Made by a program: the position numbers and the translations under genes. DNA of 64,000 bases from assembly GCF_040954645.1 (NCBI RefSeq), contig NC_092806.1, positions 78,525,641-78,589,640 on the forward strand. Direction: 5' to 3'. The notes under the pieces are model-generated. The model ran no database searches. It had not been told where the DNA came from and worked only from the letters and a program-made list of their open reading frames with translations. Of this stretch, positions 20,955-32,480 are shown one piece after another. Every line of letters begins with the position of its first letter. Position 1 is the first letter of the stretch. This DNA is from Diabrotica undecimpunctata. Its lineage: Eukaryota; Arthropoda; Insecta; Coleoptera; Chrysomelidae.

Positions 20955-22656
20955 TGTGGCGTACAAAACCGAATCTATATAAAAAAAATTACAAAATGTA
21001 CCAAATATAAATCAGACGTACACCCGGAAAGAAAAGTACTATACGGTGACAGTCTGGGAATGGCTCGCGGCTAGACAAAACAGTGGAGATGGTCGTGCGG
21101 TCCACAAAACAAAAAAATCCGAAGTTATATCAGGGGCGCCAGGTAAATTGGCCCACAGCCTTCCCTACGTTGCTATTCAATAAACCACCAACTTACCAAT
21201 AGGTTTACTACTAAAATACTAAGTAACAGTATACAACCTGAATAAATAAAAAAAATAAATGAAATTGTCAGATTAGAATTTAGTCAATTTTAATAAATAG
21301 ATTCCCAAGATAGTTGAAAATAAATACATACATATTACATATTACAATATTATTTAACTTTACCATAGGCTTAATAAAAAAATAATATAAAAATGCGGCT
21401 TCTGCTTGCCTAACAAAAATTCATAAGTTATTTCTATTTAACAGAACAAAATGAAAGGTAGGACGTATCAAAAGTACCGGACGCTAAGGGGTGTGCGGTT
21501 CAATACCAACCAAAAAAAATAATTAACGCAAATAGGACACCACGTGAGCTCAAGTGCGTGCGCAGAAAATAATATAAAAAAATAAATCTCAAATATATAA
21601 CCCCCCCTTAGACGCAGTTTACAAAATTAAAATAGGTATGTGTAAATATTGAATTAATAAAATAAACCGCAAATTATCTTTAAAAAAAAATCTGTAAAGT
21701 ATTTGTAAATATGAAAATAAAAACTAACAGCAAATAATCTTTAAAAAAACTATTGCATTCCGCAAACCAAATTAGACGGTGCTTAAATCTTCCGTTGAAA
21801 ATTAATTATCGATCCATACCTCGAATTTTCATATACTTCACCGCGGGGAATTCCAGTTATAGTTCAGCGTGTCTTCAATCCAAAATCCCATACGATTGCC
21901 GATGTACATAGACTTGTGTGACAATGTTGAAAAGTTGAAAATTACAGCCAGATGGAAAAATACGAAGAAGAAGAAGCAGAAAAAAAAACAAACAAACCAA
22001 CCAACCCCTTCTTAGCCAGATTAGGGGTTTGAACTATCCCAAATTGGACCGAAGCGTAGCCGGCTATTTGGACTCGTGATTAAGGCTAATTTCTTGATCT
22101 AAATACGACTCCCGGTATTCACGTGTACTGTAGATCCGCTTTTTTTTAGCGAAATTGTGGATATTCCAAAAAAAAAACCCTTCCACGAAGGCAGCAAATC
22201 CCCTTGAATATCCACACGGTTCGGACTAGTCCAGATCCCACATGGAACAGCAGCAAAAGCAAAAAACAAAATGCCGTTTTTAATCTAGCCCAACCTTTCA
22301 GTTACACCGTCAAACCTGGAATCACTTTCTTTCCGTCGTCTTTCCGAACACTTGACAACTTGACACACGGAGGTCACCGAATAATACCGAGATTCAAAAA
22401 TTTCAATTTTATGATCCCAATTCTTCCAAGATAACTCTAGAAAGAACGATCTAAATTAGTTTCTTCACAAAAAAGAGGACGTGTTCCCTTAACTTCAGCA
22501 CAATTTGCCAGACATTACCCCTATTTGAAAATTACTAATTTTATTTTCGCCACCTTGCTTATAATATATTATAGGCAACCGCTCTTACACGTCCTGAATT
22601 ATTTAAATTTTGATAAAATAGAGGTGGGACTTTTTACTTTAAATTTGGAACGTAAT
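20955..22656 (-). repeat. 3' LTR of the Gypsy element
   Basis: About 1,702 bp. By eye it differs from the other LTR by one substitution (near 22392 against 30206) and two single-base homopolymer length changes. The outer end is TGTGGCGTAC. The inner end may extend four bases to 22660 (TG...CA type), which the other LTR lacks. Confidence 0.95.
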
Positions 22657-22660
22657 AACA

Positions 22661-22672
22661 CCTCCCTTTCCC
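22661..22672 (-). promoter_or_regulatory. Polypurine tract
   Basis: The minus strand reads GGGAAAGGGAGG directly before the 3' LTR, the expected plus-strand DNA primer. Confidence 0.8.
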
Positions 22673-23574
22673 AGAGGAAAATTTACGAGGAAAAACTAGA
22701 CAAAGAAAATTTTCCCTCGCGCTAGCGACACACTACCTAAACTCCGAGCGAAGTCCACAACACAATCATCATCCACACCGTCTTCACCATGCGCAAGTAC
22801 TTGGACAACGAAAGACATACCAATCTCAAACCACACGCACAAAGCAACAACTTACTTACAACACTTACTCCACTTCCACACAACAGTCATCTCTCATCGT
22901 ATGAGATCAAGTAGAATAGTTTCAAATTCCAACGTCAATCTGACAACACTGATTAGGTCGGTTACTGGATGTTGCCCTTATTCGCGACCTCCCAGCTCTG
23001 GGGCATCGCTAGTACTTCACTATACCTCACATAACATGAGTCCATAAGAAACTCTCCACCATTCCACTCTTACTGATACTGCGAGAAACATCTACCGAAA
23101 CAGTAGTGTAATTCCAATTGTTCATTAAAATAAAAATGAGATAGGTCTTCCAGAATTTAAATTCGTATACAACGAAATTTAGTGAATCATCCAAAACTAA
23201 GCTATTATAAAACAAGATTCACCAAAACATAATTATGTGGCTTCGAAAAAATCCCAATTAAATAGAATGGCTTACTAACATCAAAACAAATCCCAACGCC
23301 ATATCATCGAAGACAACATATTTCTGACCAAACCTAAGTGACATTCAATTCCATAAATCAAAAGAAATTAAGGCTACCGCAACCCTACGACTTCGTATTG
23401 GCTACCTAACACAAAAAAAAACGAATCGGTTGACCATCCAAATACATCCTAAGAACCGATCATAGCCAACACTCAGTCATCCTTCACGGACACAACAAAA
23501 AAAAATAAATACAACCAATTTCAGAAGAATTTACTTAGACTAGACAAAACTTTGCTAGTCCGTTCTACTCCGAC
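22673..23574 (-). other. Untranslated region between pol and the 3' LTR
   Basis: About 900 bases with no env-like or other convincing open frame. Confidence 0.6.
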
Positions 23575-26500
23575 CTAAATCCTATCGGGATCACCAGTCG
23601 GGTTACTAATCCTTAAATCCTTAATATTCCAAATACCTTGATCCTTGCCATTTTCATCCTCTAAACTATATGTCCAGGGGGAAACTTTCTTCTTCACGAA
23701 GTAGGGTCCTATCCATCTAGGAGCTAACTTTTTCGTGAAATATTTAGCGGCATCTGACAACACAAAATTTCTCCGCCATACTGACTGATGGGGCTGAAAT
23801 TCCTCTGGACGTCTCCGTAGATTATAGGTCTTCTCACACTTAGCCGAAGCTTTATCTAAACGTTTTCTAACATCAACAAATAATTCCTGGAGTCCACGCG
23901 ATCGATTATATCCCATTTTAGCTACTTCGTCCTCCGGGTCTCCGAGTTTGTCCTTTCGGGAAAAATCTCGTCCATCCACTACCATCTTCCGACCGAAATT
24001 TATGAAGTAGGGATCTTGACCAGTCGACTCGTGGTATGCAGTGCGCGTAGCACATGCTAGTTTGGCCAAATTTTCATCCCACTTCCTATGGTTGTCAGCT
24101 ATATAAGTTGCCATCATTGTTTTAAGGGTTCGGTTATAGCGTTCAGATGGATTGCACTGTGGATGATACAACGCATTACAACGAACTGAGACACCATAGG
24201 TTTCCATCATTTTCTTGAAAATACCCGAAGTATACTGGACACCATTATCACATAGTAACAGACGTGGAACTCCAAATACGAGGAAAACTTCTTCTTCTAT
24301 TTTCTTAACGACATGCACGGCTTTTGAGGATCGCAACGGAAATACCAAAGAAAATTTACTAAACACATCCATTACCACTAAGATAAACTTATAGCCTTGA
24401 GTTGATCTTGGGAAAGGTCCCATAAGATCGGTTGATACTATCTCCCATGGTTGAGTAGCTTTAGGTTGAGGAGTCATAAAGCCTTTGGGCTTACCTTGTT
24501 CCACCTTATGCATGGCACACAGTGAGCAACGTCCAACGTAACGAGACACATCACTCCGCAGTTTCGGCCAAAAATACTTCTCGTTAATACGCTTATAAGT
24601 TTTCAGGATCCCCATATGACCTGCTAAAGGACTATCATGACACAACTTCAGCACTTCCAATCGTTGACCCTTAGGAACGACTTCCTTCCAATTGTCCACT
24701 TCCTCGACCAAAAATCCATGACTGGGACGGATGTATTTATAAAGTTTGCCACCAGACATTCTCCACTGAGGATACTTCAAGGGATTAGACTCGATTTTTC
24801 TACAAAGTTTATCATACCAACTATCACCACTAGGAAGCGGTACAACCTCTTCAACCATATCAAGCACGGGAACTGACCGAGATAACAAATCGGGGACAAC
24901 ATGTTCTTTTCCTTTCCGATGCACAATCTTAAAGTCATATTGTTGCAATCTTACCGCCCATCGAGCTAATCTTCCAGTAGGATCCTTCAAATTTTGAAGC
25001 CATACGAGGGATGCGTGATCAGTCACGACCGTAAAAGGAACACCCTCCAAATAAGGACGCAGTTTTTCGACTGCCCATAACACAGCTAAACATTCCCGTT
25101 CCGTCGTGGAAAAATTCCTTTCTTGACGCGTTAGTGATCTGCTCAGGAAACTAATTACTTCGTCACCATCCGGGCCTGGCTGCAATAACACGGCGCCCAC
25201 TCCATATCCTGAGGCATCACATTGGACAACAAAAGGCAAATTGTAGTCAGGACAATTAAGTATCGGAGCAGAAACTAGACATTCTTTTATTTTCTGAAAA
25301 GATTCTTCACAACTCGGGGTCCAATTGAATTTTCTTCCTTTCTTCAATATCGCTGTAATTGGAGCTAGTAGTGTCGCAAAGGAAGGAATAAATCTTCGAT
25401 ACCAGGAAAATGTGCCTATGATGCTACGAACTTCCTTGACGGATGTGGGTGTTGGGATACGTAGCATAGCCTTGACCTTATCACCATCAACATGTAGTCC
25501 ATTCCTATCAACCACATGACCCAAATACTTTAGTTCCGGTCTACAAAATTGACATTTATCCCAGCTAACGGTTAACTTAGCTTCTCTCAAGCGTCTAAAG
25601 ACTTCCTCTAAGATCCTTACATGTTCTTCAATAGACTTTGTCACGATGACCACGTCATCCAAGTAAGTAAAAACATAGGGTTCCAACTCCGGACCGAGGA
25701 CACGATCTATCAACCTCTGCCATGTAGCCGGGGCATTATGTAATCCAAAAGGCATTCTGCAAAACTGAAAAAGACCTCGACCAGGAACCGTAAACGCAGT
25801 ATAAGGCCTGGAAGCCTTAGCAACAGGTACCTGCCAATACGCCGACTTAATGTCTATGGTGGAAAGATAATGCGCGTTCTTCAATTTATTTAAAATATTA
25901 GAGATGTACGGTAATGGGTAGCCATCCCTCTCTGTTACGGCATTAAGCTTTCGATAGTCTACGCAGAACCTCCATTTTGGTTCTTCACCTTCTGGAACCT
26001 TTTTCTTCACCAAGAGAATCGGGGACGACCAAGCACTATTCGATCGCTCCACTACTCCTTTCGCCAACATATCTTCTAGCTCTTTATCAATATGGCTTTG
26101 GATTACTGGGGATACAGGATAGTAACGTTGTTTTATGGGTGCAGATTTACAAACAATCACATGCTCAGTGACATCAGTACAACCAAGAGAAGTGCCCATT
26201 AGTTCACGACTTCTATTAATAACTTCCTCCAATTGCGACTTCTCTGCATCGGTCAAAATAGTTTGACCTCGGAGATGATCCACTGAACCTACCATTGCTG
26301 GAGCGTCCGAAAAATACCATTCGTTATGCCTCAAATCTGGAACGATACCCATAACACGCCAAAAATCAGATCCTAAAATCAGAATGTGCGGTACGTCCAA
26401 AATAACTAATACTGGCAAGACACGCAAGCGATCCCTAACCATGAAAGGTACTAAACATTCCCCCAACGATTCACACATCTGACCATTCGCCACTCTACAA

Positions 26501-26748
26501 ACGGTCTTCTTCGAAGTATCCAACTCTAAACCCAAGTTTTGTAAAAATTTCCAACCAGTTCTTCCTACAATGGTCTTTGAAGCACCAGAATCCAATAATC
26601 CCAAAATTTCCTTTCCTAAGACTTTAACTTTCAAATATGGACGTTCATCTCCTTCGGAATGATGTAAAATAAAGTCTAAAATAGGACGTAGGTTGGTCGA
26701 GTCAACGTCGGCAACACCTCTTCGACCAGTTAGGTGCGCTTCCTTCCG
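23575..26748 (-). CDS. pol: Pol polyprotein (PR-RT-RNase H-IN) of the Gypsy element
   Basis: Expressed as Gag-Pol by -1 frameshift; without it the first start-like codon is a TTG at 26634. Counting from there, the protease has LLDSGAS (about 13-19). Reverse transcriptase has DYRKLN, STIDIKSAYWQVP (Asp 261) and YLDD (324-327). RNase H has QCDASGYGVGAVL and VVTDHASL. Integrase has an HHCC finger (HDSPLAGHMG...CSLCAMH) and DDE residues in VSTDLMGPF, LLCDNGVQYTSG and HPQCNPSERYNRT. All catalytic residues are present and there is no internal stop, so the enzyme looks functional. Confidence 0.96.
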   Translation of the reverse strand, partial: RKEAHLTGRRGVADVDSTNLRPILDFILHHSEGDERPYLKVKVLGKEILGLLDSGASKTIVGRTGWKFLQNLGLELDTSKKTVCRVANGQMCESLGECLVPFMVRDRLRVLPVLVILDVPHILILGSDFWRVMGIVPDLRHNEWYFSDAPAMVGSVDHLRGQTILTDAEKSQLEEVINRSRELMGTSLGCTDVTEHVIVCKSAPIKQRYYPVSPVIQSHIDKELEDMLAKGVVERSNSAWSSPILLVKKKVPEGEEPKWRFCVDYRKLNAVTERDGYPLPYISNILNKLKNAHYLSTIDIKSAYWQVPVAKASRPYTAFTVPGRGLFQFCRMPFGLHNAPATWQRLIDRVLGPELEPYVFTYLDDVVIVTKSIEEHVRILEEVFRRLREAKLTVSWDKCQFCRPELKYLGHVVDRNGLHVDGDKVKAMLRIPTPTSVKEVRSIIGTFSWYRRFIPSFATLLAPITAILKKGRKFNWTPSCEESFQKIKECLVSAPILNCPDYNLPFVVQCDASGYGVGAVLLQPGPDGDEVISFLSRSLTRQERNFSTTERECLAVLWAVEKLRPYLEGVPFTVVTDHASLVWLQNLKDPTGRLARWAVRLQQYDFKIVHRKGKEHVVPDLLSRSVPVLDMVEEVVPLPSGDSWYDKLCRKIESNPLKYPQWRMSGGKLYKYIRPSHGFLVEEVDNWKEVVPKGQRLEVLKLCHDSPLAGHMGILKTYKRINEKYFWPKLRSDVSRYVGRCSLCAMHKVEQGKPKGFMTPQPKATQPWEIVSTDLMGPFPRSTQGYKFILVVMDVFSKFSLVFPLRSSKAVHVVKKIEEEVFLVFGVPRLLLCDNGVQYTSGIFKKMMETYGVSVRCNALYHPQCNPSERYNRTLKTMMATYIADNHRKWDENLAKLACATRTAYHESTGQDPYFINFGRKMVVDGRDFSRKDKLGDPEDEVAKMGYNRSRGLQELFVDVRKRLDKASAKCEKTYNLRRRPEEFQPHQSVWRRNFVLSDAAKYFTKKLAPRWIGPYFVKKKVSPWTYSLEDENGKDQGIWNIKDLRISNPTGDPDRI

Positions 26749-28112
26749 TTTCCCGAATTACACGAAGGACAAGTTCTGACTGTAAACCCTTCTTTCTTAC
26801 ACTTAAAACAGTGAACAGCCTCCTTCTTCATTAGACACCCTACTGCCTTATGGCCTGACTGATTACAACGATAACAGATTAAAGTCCTAAACTTTCCTCT
26901 AGCCGACTCCGATTCGGATGAAGCAACAGGACCCTCACTAACACTACTAAAACTTTCAGCATCCACACTGATATAAGCTAGGTCCTTTTCCAAAGTATTC
27001 ATTTTCCTACTATTCGGTTCAACATAGTTCCTAATACAATCACGTCTTTCCTCCATACTGCGACATAGAACACGAAGTTCCTCCAAGGTAGCTGGCAAAG
27101 GATCACGTAATCTATCTTGATAGAACGGATGCAAATTCCTAATAACTATAGACAATTTAACTTCCTCTGGAACATGACAACGCAAGCGATTAAAGTAACT
27201 ATTCATTATTGCCAAGTAAACTCCAATAGTCTCAGACGAATGCTGAGTTCTCCTCCGAAGCTCTTCAAAAAGCGCTTCCCCATGGTGAGCTGACAGGTAC
27301 TCCCTACGAAACTCTTCAACTAATTCAGCCCAACTCCCTACACGTAGACGAACATCTTTATAAAACTGATAGGCTTTATCCGAAAATAAATCTATACCTG
27401 ATTCCAAAAGTATACTATCTGGTACATGACGAGCGAGACTCAATTCATTCACCATCTCAAAAAATGCAGAAATAGACATACCCCTAGCAGAACCTGAAAA
27501 CTTTTCTATTCCCCATTTATGAGGAAGTATCATCCCAGAAGAAAAACTAGAGACAGACCCTGAAAGAACATTATTACCAGCTTGTGACATCGCTCCAGGA
27601 GAAGAAGCATGAACTTGTCCTACCCCTGCCTGAAAAGACTGATTTAAAACCGAAATCACATCGAGCGCTACTGGTACCGAACCAGATCCGATTGGATGCT
27701 GCTTATCATGTAAATCCTGTGACAACTTCAAAATCTCAGCAAGAAAGTCTGACTTAACAACCTGGGCTGCGTCTGCATCATCACCTGTTGGCAATGCCAT
27801 AAGATCAATTCTCCCCAAGACATGGTTAATCTGTGTCCGCAATCTCAAGGACTCAGCACAAGTAGGAGTTCCGGCAAACTTTCCAACAGCCGTATTCAGC
27901 TCCGCAAGTTTAGTCTCGATTGCAGTTTTATCCTGTGAAAAGGTGAATGGGTGCTCAGGATATCTAAAGCTTTCATTTGCTGCCTCACGACTAAGTGCAT
28001 CAGACAGACTAGACCTCATAGACTCAACAGTGCCAGTAGACACTCCACGAATTTTGAGTTCATATTCCAGTTCCTCTTTCCTTAAGTAGTTGGGTACAAG
28101 TTTTCGCACCAT
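26730..28112 (-). CDS. gag: Gag polyprotein of the Gypsy element
   Basis: 460 residues from the ATG at 28112; a TTG lies five codons upstream in frame. The N-terminal 45 residues (YLRKEELEYELKIRGVSTG) resemble a SAP-like motif found in some Gypsy Gags. The middle holds the capsid-like core (WGIEKFSGSARGMSISAFFE; EEFRREYLSAHHGEALFEEL). The C-terminus has one canonical CCHC knuckle (CYRCNQSGHKAVGC) and a second in which the His is Phe (CFKCKKEGFTVRTC). It forms the virus-like particle and packages RNA. The stop is 18 bases after the slippery heptamer. Confidence 0.93.
   Translation of the reverse strand: MVRKLVPNYLRKEELEYELKIRGVSTGTVESMRSSLSDALSREAANESFRYPEHPFTFSQDKTAIETKLAELNTAVGKFAGTPTCAESLRLRTQINHVLGRIDLMALPTGDDADAAQVVKSDFLAEILKLSQDLHDKQHPIGSGSVPVALDVISVLNQSFQAGVGQVHASSPGAMSQAGNNVLSGSVSSFSSGMILPHKWGIEKFSGSARGMSISAFFEMVNELSLARHVPDSILLESGIDLFSDKAYQFYKDVRLRVGSWAELVEEFRREYLSAHHGEALFEELRRRTQHSSETIGVYLAIMNSYFNRLRCHVPEEVKLSIVIRNLHPFYQDRLRDPLPATLEELRVLCRSMEERRDCIRNYVEPNSRKMNTLEKDLAYISVDAESFSSVSEGPVASSESESARGKFRTLICYRCNQSGHKAVGCLMKKEAVHCFKCKKEGFTVRTCPSCNSGNGRKRT
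26748..26754 (-). promoter_or_regulatory. -1 ribosomal frameshift slippery site GGGAAAC
   Basis: The heptamer lies in the gag register as G GGA AAC, six codons before the gag stop. A -1 slip enters exactly the frame that is open through all of pol (23575-26748 is 1,058 codons). I did not verify a downstream pseudoknot. Confidence 0.8.
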
Positions 28113-28747
28113 CTTGCCAAAGTTCAAAATTTAAAAAAATGTATCAACCGAAAGGAGCAAATATTCAAACAAAATCAAGATATAAGTAAAAATATTAACA
28201 CACAGGTACAGTTTACTTTATTAATGGGAGCAAACCAAAAGCAAAATAAAAGTAATAGTCGCTTTATTCAATCTATAAAATTTTACAAAAGATTTTCAAA
28301 ATTTCATTGTTTCAGAACAAATTACAAGTCACAACATAATCTCAAAAAAAGATTTTACATTCCCTAACATAACTAAGTTAAACCACAATGTAGAATTTCG
28401 AAGTCCAACTTCTCAAAAAAATAAATTTGAACTCCAACTGAAATAGAAATATTTCAAAGTCCTAATATATCCATAATTCTTCTAAGTTCCACAACACCAC
28501 TTCAAAGTATCTTCTTTTAAGTTCCATTTTTGGCTTCTTCCAACTTCACGTCACACAAAAAAAAACTAGTAAGCACTTCTTGGCATACACTTCCACTAAA
28601 CACGAAGTTCTAAGACTACTACTAAGTGCAAAACCAGTGGTAAAGTAAATAAATCAAAGTTAGTCAATTAAAGCCCAAACACGTTAGGTTAACTAATTAA
28701 AAGGAATCTACACAAGGGGTTGACAAAAAAAGGTTAATTAATTAAGG
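28113..28747 (-). promoter_or_regulatory. Gypsy leader (between primer site and gag)
   Basis: About 630 bases, A/T-rich and noncoding. The packaging signal would be expected here, but none can be identified by eye. Confidence 0.5.
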
Positions 28748-28765
28748 GCCCCACGTTGGGCGCCA
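28748..28765 (-). promoter_or_regulatory. Primer binding site, tRNA-Lys type
   Basis: The minus strand reads TGGCGCCCAACGTGGGGC, five bases inside the 5' LTR. This is the 18-base complement of the tRNA-Lys1,2 3' end used by several retroviruses and LTR elements. Confidence 0.85.
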
Positions 28766-28770
28766 AAATA

Positions 28771-30470
28771 TGTGGCGTACAAAACCGAATCTATATAAAA
28801 AAATTACAAAATGTACCAAATATAAATCAGACGTACACCCGGAAAGAAAAGTACTATACGGTGACAGTCTGGGAATGGCTCGCGGCTAGACAAAACAGTG
28901 GAGATGGTCGTGCGGTCCACAAAACAAAAAAATCCGAAGTTATATCAGGGGCGCCAGGTAAATTGGCCCACAGCCTTCCCTACGTTGCTATTCAATAAAC
29001 CACCAACTTACCAATAGGTTTACTACTAAAATACTAAGTAACAGTATACAACCTGAATAAATAAAAAAAATAAATGAAATTGTCAGATTAGAATTTAGTC
29101 AATTTTAATAAATAGATTCCCAAGATAGTTGAAAATAAATACATACATATTACATATTACAATATTATTTAACTTTACCATAGGCTTAATAAAAAAATAA
29201 TATAAAAATGCGGCTTCTGCTTGCCTAACAAAAATTCATAAGTTATTTCTATTTAACAGAACAAAATGAAAGGTAGGACGTATCAAAAGTACCGGACGCT
29301 AAGGGGTGTGCGGTTCAATACCAACCAAAAAAAATAATTAACGCAAATAGGACACCACGTGAGCTCAAGTGCGTGCGCAGAAAATAATATAAAAAAATAA
29401 ATCTCAAATATATAACCCCCCCTTAGACGCAGTTTACAAAATTAAAATAGGTATGTGTAAATATTGAATTAATAAAATAAACCGCAAATTATCTTTAAAA
29501 AAAAATCTGTAAAGTATTTGTAAATATGAAAATAAAAACTAACAGCAAATAATCTTTAAAAAAACTATTGCATTCCGCAAACCAAATTAGACGGTGCTTA
29601 AATCTTCCGTTGAAAATTAATTATCGATCCATACCTCGAATTTTCATATACTTCACCGCGGGGAATTCCAGTTATAGTTCAGCGTGTCTTCAATCCAAAA
29701 TCCCATACGATTGCCGATGTACATAGACTTGTGTGACAATGTTGAAAAGTTGAAAATTACAGCCAGATGGAAAAATACGAAGAAGAAGAAGCAGAAAAAA
29801 AAACAAACAAACCAACCAACCCCTTCTTAGCCAGATTAGGGGTTTGAACTATCCCAAATTGGACCGAAGCGTAGCCGGCTATTTGGACTCGTGATTAAGG
29901 CTAATTTCTTGATCTAAATACGACTCCCGGTATTCACGTGTACTGTAGATCCGCTTTTTTTAGCGAAATTGTGGATATTCCAAAAAAAAAACCCTTCCAC
30001 GAAGGCAGCAAATCCCCTTGAATATCCACACGGTTCGGACTAGTCCAGATCCCACATGGAACAGCAGCAAAAGCAAAAAACAAAATGCCGTTTTTAATCT
30101 AGCCCAACCTTTCAGTTACACCGTCAAACCTGGAATCACTTTCTTTCCGTCGTCTTTCCGAACACTTGACAACTTGACACACGGAGGTCACCGAATAATA
30201 CCGAGACTCAAAAATTTCAATTTTATGATCCCAATTCTTCCAAGATAACTCTAGAAAGAACGATCTAAATTAGTTTCTTCACAAAAAAGAGGACGTGTTC
30301 CCTTAACTTCAGCACAATTTGCCAGACATTACCCCTATTTGAAAATTACTAATTTTATTTTCGCCACCTTGCTTATAATATATTATAGGCAACCGCTCTT
30401 ACACGTCCTGAATTATTTAAATTTTGATAAAATAGAGGTGGGACTTTTTACTTTAAATTTGGAACGTAAT
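28771..30470 (-). repeat. 5' LTR of the Gypsy element
   Basis: About 1,700 bp, the upstream LTR in the direction of transcription. It should contain promoter and polyadenylation signals, although I see no clear TATA box. A 76-codon open frame in each LTR is shared only because the LTRs are copies; I do not call it a gene. Confidence 0.95.
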
Positions 30471-30537
30471 AGAATAAGATGGGTCAATGTGGTGGCCACC
30501 ATCACTAGAAGATAGGCACATTTAGAAAAAGATTGCA

Positions 30538-30622
30538 TAATTATATCTTTCTATAGTGATTCAACAGCCATAGCTGCCCTCAACGCGTTAAAAAATAGTC
30601 TTAGTAAACTCAAAGAAAAAAC
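30538..30622 (+). pseudogene. LINE RNase H scrap at the Gypsy insertion site
   Basis: Reads IIISFYSDSTAAIAALNALK, an RNase H SDS-type motif (FSDSQAAIKAL). It suggests that the Gypsy element landed in an old R1-like LINE. Confidence 0.45.
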
Positions 30623-30639
30623 ATCTGATTAGAACCGTT

Positions 30640-31849
30640 ACTTTCTCTAAGCCCACTCTTCTCTGGTCTTCAGTCTTCTCCATATGACCAGACCTACCGC
30701 GACCAGCAGTAGAGACATTGATCGATGGATAAAAGTGGTAGTAATGCAGTGAATAAAGAAGTGTATACCAATCTATAGCTAGGACTTAGGTCCCGCTCCC
30801 AGTCATTTATTATTATTGTAATAGTTGGTACCCACGTTTATATACAGCTATATTGTGCATTACTCAACAATATTTTTAACTTTTCTCACATTTTCAATAT
30901 ATAAAATTAACATAAAACACTTTGGCTGAAGACAATTTATTATCTATAAAACTTTTCATGAACATTGTAAATTTACCTGAACCAAATTATTTCATGTATA
31001 GATACAGTAATGTGTACAAAAATAATTTACTACATTAATAAAAACAAGTCTTAAACAAGTAAACGATACCACTAATCATAAAAATAACAAAAATATTGCA
31101 CTTAAAACATTGCACATCGATATTAAATGGTAAAAACATTGTAATAATCTATACCTATCAAACAAATATATTTTATGCGTATTAAACTAATGCACCTATT
31201 AGCAGTCTATTTTGTATTTGGCAAAGTAGCTGATATCAACGAGAAATAAATTCATGACAGACTTTTCAAAAATATAGAATACATACATACGTAATACCTA
31301 AGCCTATCTTTATTATATATACAGTTTTTATTGCGACATTGGTCGATAAGTCCATTATGGTACAGAATATCCAAAAAAATTTAGAAAAAATGTAGGCAAA
31401 GATATTTTCAGGCTTGGATAATATGCCGAATTCTACAGGGTGATTAATAACTTCGTCGTAAAACAAACACTTTTTACTCATATTTCGATTCCTCTCATAA
31501 ATTCCAGTAATATACAGGGTATTTAACAAGTTATGACCATTTTTATTTCGAAATTGCTGTAAAATACATACACTGTACCTATATAAAGAAGGGAAAAATA
31601 AATGAGTATTCATTTTATATAATACGGCAAACAATATGTTTTATTTAAATAATTTCGTTTGTAGTTTTACCTTATTATGTAATATGAATAGTTATTTATG
31701 TATTCCTTTTTTATATGCAGGTGTTTATTTCAAAGCAATATGTTCCGTTGTCTATATCATCAGGTTTCGTAAGTTGTCCATCTACTCCGACTTCCCTCTA
31801 TTCTGCATCTGTAGATGTAGTTCAAGCTGTAGAGACCAAAATGAACGTT
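30640..31849. other. AT-rich spacer, minor TE scraps
   Basis: No gene. ACAGGGTGATTAAT and ACAGGGTATTTAAC (31436-31530) are typical ends of insect interspersed repeats. 31765-31800 resembles on the minus strand the RT motif VDGQLTKP also seen near 6840. Confidence 0.4.
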
Positions 31850-32480
31850 TTGGAGCCTTAATTATTGAATTTTTGAAACCAGGACGGCGTTATGAAAGCC
31901 AATGCCCGGTGTAACCTCCAAGTATGTGCAAAATAAATACAATATTAGCACAAGTATATAAAAATCTTTAATCTGAGCTATGCTAAATTAAATTTGACCC
32001 AAGCAAAATTAACTAGTTAAGTCCATAAATGTCAATTTTTTGCCATTTTTTATTTTTGTAATAACTTTTGAAAAAATTATTTTTTATGCAAAAAGCTTTG
32101 TATTATAGTTTATTTAATTAAAATCAAATGAGACATCGTAAGATCCGATCGGTCAATTCCTTTTCGAGATGTGTTTATTTGTTTATAAAAATTATTAAAT
32201 GTTTATAAATTTGTCTGGGCTAGAACTTTTTTTAAAAGATAGAGATCTAATTCTAAAAGGATTCTCTTCTTGGTCGATTATATTTTTATGTTGGAATAAA
32301 AATATTTGTTCAATAAATTTTTCAACCCCTTATTTATTGCTTTGAAGTAGGGGCAACTTTGCGTTATAAATAATTAACCTACAGCGCTGCCTATACATTA
32401 CACACATTTTTAACCTGTTGATTCTTATAGCTGAAGTCAAGACAAAGAAAAATGACAAATAAAAATGAAGTTTTTGTTAA
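31850..32480 (+). repeat. Interspersed repeat, copy A
   Basis: Matches the reverse complement of 42425-42890 over several hundred bases. Shared landmarks are TTGAATTTTTGAAA..GG..GGCGTTATGAA, the CGTAAGATCC region and AGCTGAAGTCAAGACAAAGA. Noncoding; unclassified. Confidence 0.65.

Larger units (their letters stand above)
20955..30470 (-). mobile_element. Complete Ty3/Gypsy LTR retrotransposon
   Basis: About 9.5 kb on the minus strand. Direct repeats at 20955-22656 and 28771-30470 are the LTRs. The internal region has, in transcription order, a primer binding site, gag, a frameshift site, pol and a polypurine tract. AGAAT at 20950-20954 and 30471-30475 is a likely target duplication. Both ORFs are intact and the LTRs differ by about three changes, so the insertion is recent. 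No env is seen. The long LTR and tRNA-Lys-type site recall Osvaldo/Ulysses-like elements; that placement is inference. Confidence 0.95.

Noticed and set aside
22204..22434. 76-codon frame present identically at 30018-30248
   Set aside because: It is duplicated only because it lies in the two LTRs; no coding support.
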